Positions 48,200 through 59,900 of a stretch of DNA of 64,000 nucleotides are shown here, piece after piece (position 1 is the first letter of the stretch; each line of letters opens with the position of its first letter). This DNA comes from Coriaria nepalensis. Taxonomy: Eukaryota; Streptophyta; Magnoliopsida; Cucurbitales; Coriariaceae. The notes under the pieces were generated by a model. The model did not search any database. It was not told the DNA's origin and saw only the letters and a list, made by a program, of their open reading frames with translations. The DNA lies in NCBI GenBank assembly GCA_027186245.1, contig CP114482.1, positions 20,665,209 to 20,729,208 on the forward strand. The letters are read 5' to 3'. The translations under genes and the position numbers were made by a program.

Positions 48200-50719
48200 T
48201 AATCTATTGAAGAAAACAATGCATTATTTTCGCATTAAAAAGCATATCACTCAGTCTTTTCAATCATTAAATTGTTTGAAGGCACTTCGAGCCAATTCTC
48301 TTTTTGCATTTGAAACGCACCTTTCAAGCATAATTTGCAATTGATCAATTGATGGCAACTATGCATTTTTTTACCCTTAAAGTCTTATTTTTGCGTCTCT
48401 TTTAGTCATTAAATCTTTCTAAATCACTTCGTATGAAATTCAGCATTTAAACATGACTTTCGTGCATAACTTGCAGTTGATCTACTATAGGCAACAATGC
48501 ATTTGTTTAGCCTTAAAGTCATGTCACTGAGTCTCTTCTAGTCATTAAATCATTATAAATTAATTCGAACGAATTCTATTTTCGCCCTTCAAACATTATT
48601 TTCTTACATAACTTGTAATTAATCTATTGAAAACAACAATGCATTATTTTAGCATTAAAAAGCATATGACTCAGTCTTTTCAATCATTAAGTTGTTTGAA
48701 GGCACTTCGAACCAATTCTCTTTTTGTATTTTGAACGTGGCTTTCATGCATAACTTGCAATTGATCTATTGATGGCAACTATGCATTTTTTAAGCCTTAA
48801 AGTCATATTTTTGCGTGTCTTTTAGTCAGTAAATCATTCTAAATCACTTCGTATGAAATTTGGCATTTAAAAATGACTTTCGTGCATAACTTGCAGTTGA
48901 TCTATTATAGGCAACAATGCATTTGTTTAGCCTTAAGGTCATGTCACTGAGTCTCTTCTAGTCATTAAATCATTCTAAATTAATTCGAACGAATTCTATT
49001 TTCGCCCTTCAAACTTTATTTTCTTACATAACTTGTAATTAATCTATTGAAGAAAACAATGCATTATTTTCGCATTAAAAAGCATATCACTCAGTCTTTT
49101 CAATCAATAAATTGTTTGAAGGCACTTCGAACCAATTCTCTTTTTGCATTTAGAACGCGACTTTCATGCATAACTTGCAATTGATCTTTTGATGGCAACT
49201 ATGCATTTTTTAAGCCTTAAAGTCATATTTTTGCGTCTCTTTTAGTCATTAAATCTTTCTAAATCACTTCGTATGAAATTCGGCATTTAAACATGACATT
49301 CGTGCATAACTTGCAGTTGATCTACTATAGGCAACAATGCATTTGTTTAGCCTTAAAGTCATGTCACTGAGTCTCTTCTAGTTATTAAATCATTCTAAAT
49401 TAATTCGAACGAATTCTATTATCGCCCTTCAAATATTATTTTCTTACATAACTTGTAATTAATCTATTGAAGAAAACAATGCATTATTTTCGCATTAAAA
49501 AGCATATCACTCAGTCTTTTCAATCAATAAATTGTTTGAAGGCACTTCGAACCAATTCTCTTTTTGCATTTAGAACGCGACTTTCATGCATAACTTGCAA
49601 TTGATCTTTTGATGGCAACTATGCATTTTTTAAGCCTTAAAGTCATATTTTTGCGTCTCTTTTAGTCATTAAATCTTTCTAAATCACTTCGTATGAAATT
49701 CGGCATTTAAACATGACATTCGTGCATAACTTGCAGTTGATCTACTATAGGCAACAATGCATTTGTTTAGCCTTAAAGTCATGTCACTGAGTCTCTTCTA
49801 GTCATTAAATCATTCTAAATTAATTCGAACGAATTCTATTATCGCCCTTCAAATATTATTTTCTTACATAACTTGTAATTAATCTATTGAAGAAAACAAT
49901 GCATTATTTTCGCATTAAAAAGCATATCACTCAGTCTTTTCAATCAATAAATTGTTTGAAGGCACTTCGAACCAATTCTCTTTTTGCATTTAGAACGCGA
50001 CTTTCATGCATAACTTGCAATTGATCTTTTGATGGCAACTATGCATTTTTTAAGCCTTAAAGTCATATTTTTGCGTCTCTTTTAGTCATTAAATCTTTCT
50101 AAATCACTTCGTATGAAATTCGGCATTTAAACATGACATTCGTGCATAACTTGCAGTTGATCTACTATAGGCAACAATGCATTTGTTTAGCCTTAAAGTA
50201 ATGTCACTGAGTCTCTTCTAGTCATTAAATCATTCTAAATTAATTCGAACTAATTCTATTTGTGCCCTTCAAACATTATTTTCTTACATAACTTGTAATT
50301 AATCTATTGAAGAAAACAATGCATTATTTTCGCATTAAAAAGCATATCACTCAGTCTTTTCCATCATTAAATTGTTTGAAGGCACTTCGAACCAATTCTC
50401 TTTTTGCATTTACAACGCGACTTTCATGAATAACTTGCAATTGATCTATTGATGGCAACTATGCATTTTTTAAGCCTTAAAGTCATATTTTTGCGTCTCA
50501 TTTAGTCATTAAATCTTTCTAAATCACTTCGTATGAAATTCGGCATTTAAACATGACTTTCGTGCATAACTTGCAGTTGATCTATTATAGGCAACAATGC
50601 ATTTGTTTAGCCTTGAAGTCATGTTACTGAGTCTCTTCTAGTCATTAAATCATTCTAAATTAATTCGAACGAATTCTATTATCGCCCTTCAAACATTATT
50701 TTCTTACATAACTTGTAAT
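48200..50719 (+). repeat. 6-trimer HOR, copy 1 (2,520 bp)
   Basis: Units at 48,200, 48,620, 49,040, 49,460, 49,880 and 50,300. The first has AACGCACCTTTCAAGC and GATCAATTGATGG. The second has AATCATTAAGTTG, GAACGTGGC and TTAAAAATGAC. The third to fifth are almost the same 420 bp unit three times (AATCAATAAATTG, GATCTTTTGATGG, GACATTCGTGC). The sixth has TTTCCATCATT, ATGAATAAC and CTCATTTAGTC. This copy keeps the full-length first A monomer, so it is ancestral to copies 2 and 3 for the 18 bp deletion. Confidence 0.9.
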
Positions 50720-53221
50720 TAATCTATTGAAGAAAACAAAAAAGCGTATCACTCAGTCTTTTCTATCATTTAACTGTTTGAAGGCACTTCGAACCAATTC
50801 TCTTTTTGCATTTGAAACGCACCTTTCAAGCATAATTTGCAATTGATCAATTGATGGCAACTATGCATTTTTTTACCCTTAAAGTCTTATTTTTGAGTCT
50901 CTTTTAGTCATTAAATCTTTCTAAATCACTTCGTATGAAATTCGGCATTTAAACATGACTTTCGTGCATAACTTGCAGTTGATCTACTATAGGCAACAAT
51001 GCATTTGTTTAGCCTTAAAGTCATGTCACTGAGTCTCTTCTAGTCATTAAATCATTATAAATTAATTCGAACGAATTCTATTTTCGCCCTTCAAACATTA
51101 TTTTCTTACATAACTTGTAATTAATCTATTGAAAACAACAATGCATTATTTTAGCATTAAAAAGCATATGACTCAGTCTTTTCAATCATTAAGTTGTTTG
51201 AAGGCACTTCGAACCAATTCTCTTTTTGTATTTTGAACGTGGCTTTCATGCATAACTTGCAATTGATCTATTGATGGCAACTATGCATTTTTTAAGCCTT
51301 AAAGTCATATTTTTGCGTGTCTTTTAGTCAGTAAATCATTCTAAATCACTTCGTATGAAATTCGGCATTTAAAAATGACTTTCGTGCATAACTTGCAGTT
51401 GATCTATTATAGGCAACAATGCATTTGTTTAGCCTTAAGGTCATGTCACTGAGTCTCTTCTAGTCATTAAATCATTCTAAATTAATTCGAACGAATTCTA
51501 TTTTCGCCCTTCAAACTTTATTTTCTTACATAACTTGTAATTAATCTATTGAAGAAAACAATGCATTATTTTCGCATTAAAAAGCATATCACTCAGTCTT
51601 TTCAATCAATAAATTGTTTGAAGGCACTTCGAACCAATTCTCTTTTTGCATTTAGAACGCGACTTTCATGCATAACTTGCAATTGATCTTTTGATGGCAA
51701 CTATGCATTTTTTAAGCCTTAAAGTCATATTTTTGCGTCTCTTTTAGTCATTAAATCTTTCTAAATCACTTCGTATGAAATTCGGCATTTAAACATGACA
51801 TTCGTGCATAACTTGCAGTTGATCTACTATAGGCAACAATGCATTTGTTTAGCCTTAAAGTCATGTCACTGAGTCTCTTCTAGTTATTAAATCATTCTAA
51901 ATTAATTCGAACGAATTCTATTATCGCCCTTCAAATATTATTTTCTTACATAACTTGTAATTAATCTATTGAAGAAAACAATGCATTATTTTCGCATTAA
52001 AAAGCATAGCACTCAGTCTTTTCAATCAATAAATTGTTTGAAGGCACTTCGAACCAATTCTCTTTTTGCATTTAGAACGCGACTTTCATGCATAACTTGC
52101 AATTGATCTTTTGATGGCAACTATGCATTTTTTAAGCCTTAAAGTCATATTTTTGCGTCTCTTTTAGTCATTAAATCTTTCTAAATCACTTCGTATGAAA
52201 TTCGGCATTTAAACATGACATTCGTGCATAACTTGCAGTTGATCTACTATAGGCAACAATGCATTTGTTTAGCCTTAAAGTCATGTCACTGAGTCTCTTC
52301 TAGTCATTAAATCATTCTAAATTAATTCGAACGAATTCTATTATCGCCCTTCAAATATTATTTTCTTACATAACTTGTAATTAATCTATTGAAGAAAACA
52401 ATGCATTATTTTCGCATTAAAAAGCATATCACTCAGTCTTTTCAATCAATAAATTGTTTGAAGGCACTTCGAACCAATTCTCTTTTTGCATTTAGAACGC
52501 GACTTTCATGCATAACTTGCAATTGATCTTTTGATGGCAACTATGCATTTTTTAAGCCTTAAAGTCATATTTTTGCGTCTCTTTTAGTCATTAAATCTTT
52601 CTAAATCACTTCGTATGAAATTCGGCATTTAAACATGACATTCGTGCATAACTTGCAGTTGATCTACTATAGGCAACAATGCATTTGTTTAGCCTTAAAG
52701 TAATGTCACTGAGTCTCTTCTAGTCATTAAATCATTCTAAATTAATTCGAACTAATTCTATTTGTGCCCTTCAAACATTATTTTCTTACATAACTTGTAA
52801 TTAATCTATTGAAGAAAACAATGCATTATTTTCGCATTAAAAAGCATATCACTCAGTCTTTTCCATCATTAAATTGTTTGAAGGCACTTCGAACCAATTC
52901 TCTTTTTGCATTTACAACGCGACTTTCATGAATAACTTGCAATTGATCTATTGATGGCAACTATGCATTTTTTAAGCCTTAAAGTCATATTTTTGCGTCT
53001 CATTTAGTCATTAAATCTTTCTAAATCACTTCGTATGAAATTCGGCATTTAAACATGACTTTCGTGCATAACTTGCAGTTGATCTATTATAGGCAACAAT
53101 GCATTTGTTTAGCCTTGAAGTCATGTTACTGAGTCTCTTCTAGTCATTAAATCATTCTAAATTAATTCGAACGAATTCTATTATCGCCCTTCAAACATTA
53201 TTTTCTTACATAACTTGTAAT
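50720..53221 (+). repeat. 6-trimer HOR, copy 2 (2,502 bp)
   Basis: Same six units as copy 1 with very few base differences. The first A monomer lacks 18 bp: GAAGAAAACA joins AAAAAGCGTATC at about 50,738, skipping ATGCATTATTTTCGCATT. It is also marked by TCTATCATTTAACTG. The unit at about 51,960 has AAGCATAGCACTC where copy 1 has AAGCATATCACTC. Both changes are shared with copy 3, so copies 2 and 3 are the most recent pair. Confidence 0.9.
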
Positions 53222-55723
53222 TAATCTATTGAAGAAAACAAAAAAGCGTATCACTCAGTCTTTTCTATCATTTAACTGTTTGAAGGCACTTCGAACCAAT
53301 TCTCTTTTTGCATTTGAAACGCACCTTTCAAGCATAATTTGCAATTGATCAATTGATGGCAACTATGCATTTTTTTACCCTTAAAGTCTTATTTTTGAGT
53401 CTCTTTTAGTCATTAAATCTTTCTAAATCACTTCGTATGAAATTCGGCATTTAAACATGACTTTCGTGCATAACTTGCAGTTGATCTACTATAGGCAACA
53501 ATGCATTTGTTTAGCCTTAAAGTCATGTCACTGAGTCTCTTCTAGTCATTAAATCATTATAAATTAATTCGAACGAATTCTATTTTCGCCCTTCAAACAT
53601 TATTTTCTTACATAACTTGTAATTAATCTATTGAAAACAACAATGCATTATTTTAGCATTAAAAAGCATATGACTCAGTCTTTTCAATCATTAAGTTGTT
53701 TGAAGGCACTTCGAACCAATTCTCTTTTTGTATTTTGAACGTGGCTTTCATGCATAACTTGCAATTGATCTATTGATGGCAACTATGCATTTTTTAAGCC
53801 TTAAAGTCATATTTTTGCGTGTCTTTTAGTCAGTAAATCATTCTAAATCACTTCGTATGAAATTCGGCATTTAAAAATGACTTTCGTGCATAACTTGCAG
53901 TTGATCTATTATAGGCAACAATGCATTTGTTTAGCCTTAAGGTCATGTCACTGAGTCTCTTCTAGTCATTAAATCATTCTAAATTAATTCGAACGAATTC
54001 TATTTTCGCCCTTCAAACTTTATTTTCTTACATAACTTGTAATTAATCTATTGAAGAAAACAATGCATTATTTTCGCATTAAAAAGCATATCACTCAGTC
54101 TTTTCAATCAATAAATTGTTTGAAGGCACTTCGAACCAATTCTCTTTTTGCATTTAGAACGCGACTTTCATGCATAACTTGCAATTGATCTTTTGATGGC
54201 AACTATGCATTTTTTAAGCCTTAAAGTCATATTTTTGCGTCTCTTTTAGTCATTAAATCTTTCTAAATCACTTCGTATGAAATTCGGCATTTAAACATGA
54301 CATTCGTGCATAACTTGCAGTTGATCTACTATAGGCAACAATGCATTTGTTTAGCCTTAAAGTCATGTCACTGAGTCTCTTCTAGTTATTAAATCATTCT
54401 AAATTAATTCGAACGAATTCTATTATCGCCCTTCAAATATTATTTTCTTACATAACTTGTAATTAATCTATTGAAGAAAACAATGCATTATTTTCGCATT
54501 AAAAAGCATAGCACTCAGTCTTTTCAATCAATAAATTGTTTGAAGGCACTTCGAACCAATTCTCTTTTTGCATTTAGAACGCGACTTTCATGCATAACTT
54601 GCAATTGATCTTTTGATGGCAACTATGCATTTTTTAAGCCTTAAAGTCATATTTTTGCGTCTCTTTTAGTCATTAAATCTTTCTAAATCACTTCGTATGA
54701 AATTCGGCATTTAAACATGACATTCGTGCATAACTTGCAGTTGATCTACTATAGGCAACAATGCATTTGTTTAGCCTTAAAGTCATGTCACTGAGTCTCT
54801 TCTAGTCATTAAATCATTCTAAATTAATTCGAACGAATTCTATTATCGCCCTTCAAATATTATTTTCTTACATAACTTGTAATTAATCTATTGAAGAAAA
54901 CAATGCATTATTTTCGCATTAAAAAGCATATCACTCAGTCTTTTCAATCAATAAATTGTTTGAAGGCACTTCGAACCAATTCTCTTTTTGCATTTAGAAC
55001 GCGACTTTCATGCATAACTTGCAATTGATCTTTTGATGGCCACTATGCATTTTTTAAGCCTTAAAGTCATATTTTTGCGTCTCTTTTAGTCATTAAATCT
55101 TTCTAAATCACTTCGTATGAAATTCGGCATTTAAACATGACATTCGTGCATAACTTGCAGTTGATCTACTATAGGCAACAATGCATTTGTTTAGCCTTAA
55201 AGTCATGTCACTGAGTCTCTTCTAGTCATTAAATCATTCTAAATTAATTCGAACAAATTCTATTTGTGCCCTTCAAACATTATTTTCTTACATAACTTGT
55301 AATTAATCTATTGAAGAAAACAATGCATTATTTTCGCATTAAAAAGCATATCACTCAGTCTTTTCCATCATTAAATTGTTTGAAGGCACTTCGAACCAAT
55401 TCTCTTTTTGCATTTAGAACGCGACTTTCATGAATAACTTGCAATTGATCTATTGATGGCAACTATGCATTTTTTAAGCCTTAAAGTCATATTTTTGCGT
55501 CTCATTTAGTCATTAAATCTTTCTAAATCACTTCGTATGAAATTCGGCATTTAAACATGACATTCGTGCATAACTTGCAGTTGATCTACTATAGGCAACA
55601 ATGCAATTGTTTAGCCTTAAAGTCATGTCACTGAGTCTCTTCTAGTCATTAAATCATTCTAAATTAATTCGAACGAATTCTATTATTGCCCTTCAAATAT
55701 TATTTTCTTACATAACTTTTAAT
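53222..55723 (+). repeat. 6-trimer HOR, copy 3 (2,502 bp)
   Basis: Repeats copy 2, including the 18 bp deletion (junction near 53,240) and AAGCATAGCACTC near 54,505. A private change is GATGGCCACTATGC near 55,037. The last unit (55,304) departs from copies 1 and 2: its A has TTTAGAACGCGAC instead of TTTACAACGCGAC, and its B and C have GACATTCGTGC, CTACTATAGG and TGCAATTGTTTAG. The next unit then shows AAAAAGCGTATC and TTTAACTG without the deletion, so the series ends by exchange at that point. Confidence 0.88.
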
Positions 55724-56983
55724 TAATCTATTGAAGACAACAATGCATTATTTTAGCATGAAAAAGCGTATCACTCAGTCTTTTCTATAATTTAACTGTT
55801 TGAAGGCACTTCGAACCAATTCTCTTTCTGCATTTAGAACGCGATTTTCATGCATAACTTGTAATTGATCTATTGATGGCAACTATGCATCTTTTTAGCC
55901 TTAAAGTCATATTTTTGCGTCTCTTTTTGTCAGTAAATCATTCTAAATCACTTCGAACGAAATTTGGCCTTTAAACATGACTTTCGTGCGTAACTTGCAG
56001 TTGATCTATTGAAGGCAACAATGCATTTGTTTAGCCTTAAAGTCATGTCACTGAGTCTCTTCTAGTCATTAAATCATTCTAAATTAATTCGAACAAATTC
56101 TATTTGTGCCCTTCAAACATTATTTTCTTACATAACTTGTAATTAATCTATTGAAGAAAACAATGCATTATTTTCGCATTAAAAAGCATATCACTCAGTC
56201 TTTTCCATCATTAAATTGTTTGAAGGCACTTCGAACCAATTCTCTTTTTGTATTTAGAACGCGACTTTCATGAATAACTTGCAATTGATCTATTGATGGC
56301 AACTATGCATTTTTTAAGCCTTAAAGTCATATTTTTGCGTCTCTTTTAGTCATTAAATCTTTCTAAATCACTTCGTATGAAATTCGGCATTTAAACATGA
56401 CATTCGTGCATAACTTGCAGTTGATCTATTATAGGCAACAATGCATTTGTTTAGCCTTAAAGTCATGTCACTGAGTCTCTTCTAGTCATTAAATCATTCT
56501 AAATTAATTCGAACGAATTCTATTATCGCCCTTCAAATATTATTTTCTTATATAACTTTTAATTAATCTATTGAAGACAACAATGCATTATTTTAGCATG
56601 AAAAAGCGTATCACTCAGTCTTTTCAATCATTTAATTGTTTGAAGGCACTTCGAACCAATTCTCTTTTTGCATTTAGAACGCGATTTTCATGCATAACTT
56701 GTAATTGATCTATTGATGGCAACTATGCATTTTTTTAGCCTTAAAGTCATATTTTTGCGTGTCGTTTAGTCAGTAAATCATTCTAAATCACTTCGTATGA
56801 AATTCGGCATTTAAACAGGACTTTCGTGCATAACTTGCAGTTGATCTATTATAGGCAACAATGCATTTGTTTAGCCTTAAGGTCATGTCACTGAGTCTCT
56901 TCTAGTCATTAAATCATTCTAAATTAATTCGAACGAATTCTATTTTCGCCCTTCAAACTTTATTTTCTTACATAACTTTTAAT
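55304..56983 (+). repeat. Two copies of an 840 bp two-trimer repeat
   Basis: 55,304-56,143 and 56,144-56,983 each contain a unit with TTTCCATCATT, ATGAATAAC and GACATTCGTGC, followed by one with CATAACTTTTAATTAATC, GCATGAAAAAGCG and TCATTTAA or TAATTTAA. Their second halves diverge (CTTTTTGTCAG versus GTCGTTTAGTCAG). The first copy overlaps the last unit of the preceding HOR, so that unit belongs to both patterns. Confidence 0.75.
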
Positions 56984-59900
56984 TAATCTATTGAAGAAAA
57001 TGATGCTTTATTTTCGCATTAAAAGGCATATCACTCAGTCTTTTCAATCATTAAATTGTTTGAAGACGCTTCGAACCAATTCTCTTTTTGCATTTAGAAC
57101 GCGACTTTCATGCATAACTTGCAATTGATCTATTGATGGCAACTATGCATTTTTTTAGACTTAAAGTCATATTTTTGCGTGTCGTTTAGTCAGTAAATCA
57201 TTCTAAATCACTTCGTATGAAATTCGGCATTTAAACATGACTTTCGTGCATAACTTGCAGTTGATCTATTATAGGCAACAATGCATTTGTTTAGCCTTAA
57301 GGTCATGTCACTGAGTCTCTTCTAGTCATTAAATCATTCTAAATTAATTCGAACGAATTCTATTTTCGCCCTTCAAACTTTATTTTCTTACATAACTTGT
57401 AATTAATCTATTGGAAACAACAGTGCATTATTTTAGCATTAAAAAGCATATGACTCAGTCTTTTCAATGATTAAATCTTTTGAATGCACTTCGAACCAAT
57501 TCTCTTTTTGTATTTTCAACATGGCTTTCATGCATAACTTGCAATTGATCAATTGATGGCAACTATGCATTTGTTTAGCCTTAAAGTCATATTTTTGCGT
57601 CTCTTTTTGTCAGTAAATCATTCTAAATCACTTCGAATGAAATTCGGCCTTTAAACATGACTTTCGTGTGTAACTTGCAGTTGATCTATTGAAGGCAACA
57701 ATGCATTTGTTTAGCCTTAAAGTCATGTCACTGAGTCTCTTCTAGTCACTAAATCATTCTAAATTAATTCGAACGAATTCTATTTTCGCCCTTCAAACAT
57801 TATTTTCTTACATAACTTGTAATTAATCTATTGAAAACAACAATGCATTATTTTAGCATTAAAAAGCATATGACTCAGTCTTTTCTATCATTAAATTGTT
57901 TGAAGGCACTTGGAACCGATTCTCTTTTTGCATTTAGAACGCGACTTTCATGCATAACTTGCAATTGATCTATTGATGGCAACTATGCAGTTTTTAAGCC
58001 TTAAAGTCATATTTTTGCGTCTCTTTTAGTCAGTAAATCATTCTACATCACTTCGTATGAAATTCGGCCTTTAAACATGACTTTCGTGCATAACTTGCAG
58101 TTGATCTACTATAGGCAACAATGCATTTGTTTAGCCTTAAAGTCATGTCACTGAGTCTCTTCTAGTCATTAAATCATTCTAAATTAATTCGAACGAATTC
58201 TACTTTCGCCCTTCAAACGTTATTTTCTTACATAACTTGTAATTAATCTATTGAAAATAACAATGCATTATTTTAGCATTAAAAAGCATATGACTCAGTC
58301 TTTTCAATCATCAAATTGTTTGAAGGCACTTCGAACCAATTCCCTTTTTGCATTTAGAACGCGACTTTCGTGCATAACTTGTAATTGATCTATTGATGGC
58401 AACTATGCATTTTTTAAGCCTTAAAGTCATATTTTTGCGTCTCTTTTAGTCAGTAAATCATTCTAAATCACTTCGTATTAAATTCGGCATTTAAACATGA
58501 CTTTCGTGCATAACTTGCAGTTGATCTACTATAGGCAACAATGCATTTGTTTAGCCTTAAAGTCATGTCACTGAGTCTCTTCTAGTCGTTAAATCATTCT
58601 AAATTAATTCGAACGAATTCTATTATCGCCCTTCAAATATTATTTTCTTACATAACTTGTAATTAATCTATTGAAGACAACAATGCATTATTTTAGCATT
58701 AAAAAGCATATCACTCAGTCTTTTCAATCATTAAATTGTTTGAAGGCACTTCGAACCGATTCTCTTTTTGCATTTAGAACGCGATTTTCATGCATAACTT
58801 GTAATTGATCTATTGATGGCAACTATGCATTTGTTTAGCCTTGAAGTCATATTTTTGCGTCTCCTTTTGTCAGTAAATCATTCTAAATCACTTCGACCGA
58901 ATTTCGGCCTTTAAACATGACTTTCGTGCGTAACTTGCAGTTGATCTATTGAAGGCAACAATGCATTTGTTTAGCCTTAAAGTCATGTCACTGAGTCTCT
59001 TCTAGTCATTAATTCATTCTAAATTAATTCGAAAAAATTCTATTTGCGCCCTTCAAACATTATTTTCTTACATAACTTGTAATAAATCTATTGAAGAAAA
59101 CAATGCATTATTTTCGCATTAAAAAGCATATCACTCAGTCTTTTCAATCATTAAATTGTTTGAAGGAACTTCGAACCAGTTCTCTTTTTGCATTTAAAAT
59201 GCAACTTTCATGCATAATTTGCAATTGATCTATTGATGGCTACTATGCATTTTTTTAGCCTTAAAGTCATATTTTTGCGTCTCGTTTACTCATTAAATCA
59301 TTCTAAATCACTTCGTATGAAATTCGGCATTTAAACATGACTTTCGTGCATAACTTGCAGTTGATCTATTATAGGCAACAATGCATTTGTTTAGCCTTGA
59401 AGTCATGTTACTGAGTCTCTTCTAGTCATTAAATCATTCTAAATTAATTCGAACGAATTCTATTATCGCCCTTCAAACATTATTTTCTTACATAACTTGT
59501 AATTAATCTATTGAAGAAAACAATGCATTATTTTCGCATTAAAAAGCATATGACTCAGTCTTTTCAATCATTAAATTGTTTGAAGGCACTTCGAACCAAT
59601 TCTCTTTTTGCATTTAGAACGCGACTTTCATGCATAACTTGTAATTGATCTATTGATGGCAACTATGCATTTTTTTAGCCTTAAAGTCATATTTTTGCGT
59701 CTCTTTTAGTCAGTAAATCATTCTAAATCACTTAGAACGAAATTCGGCATTTAAACATGACTTTCGTGCATAACGTGTAGTTGATCTACTATAGGCAACA
59801 ATGCATTTGTTTAGCCTTAAAGTCATGTCACTGAGTCTCTTCTAGTCATTAAATCGTTCTAAATTAATTCGAACGAATTCTATTTGCGCCCTTCAAACAT

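Noticed and set aside
48200..55723. Assembly duplication as the cause of the near-identical 2.5 kb copies
   Set aside because: Copies differ by an 18 bp deletion and private base changes, which argues against a plain assembly echo. It cannot be excluded for copies 2 and 3 without read depth.
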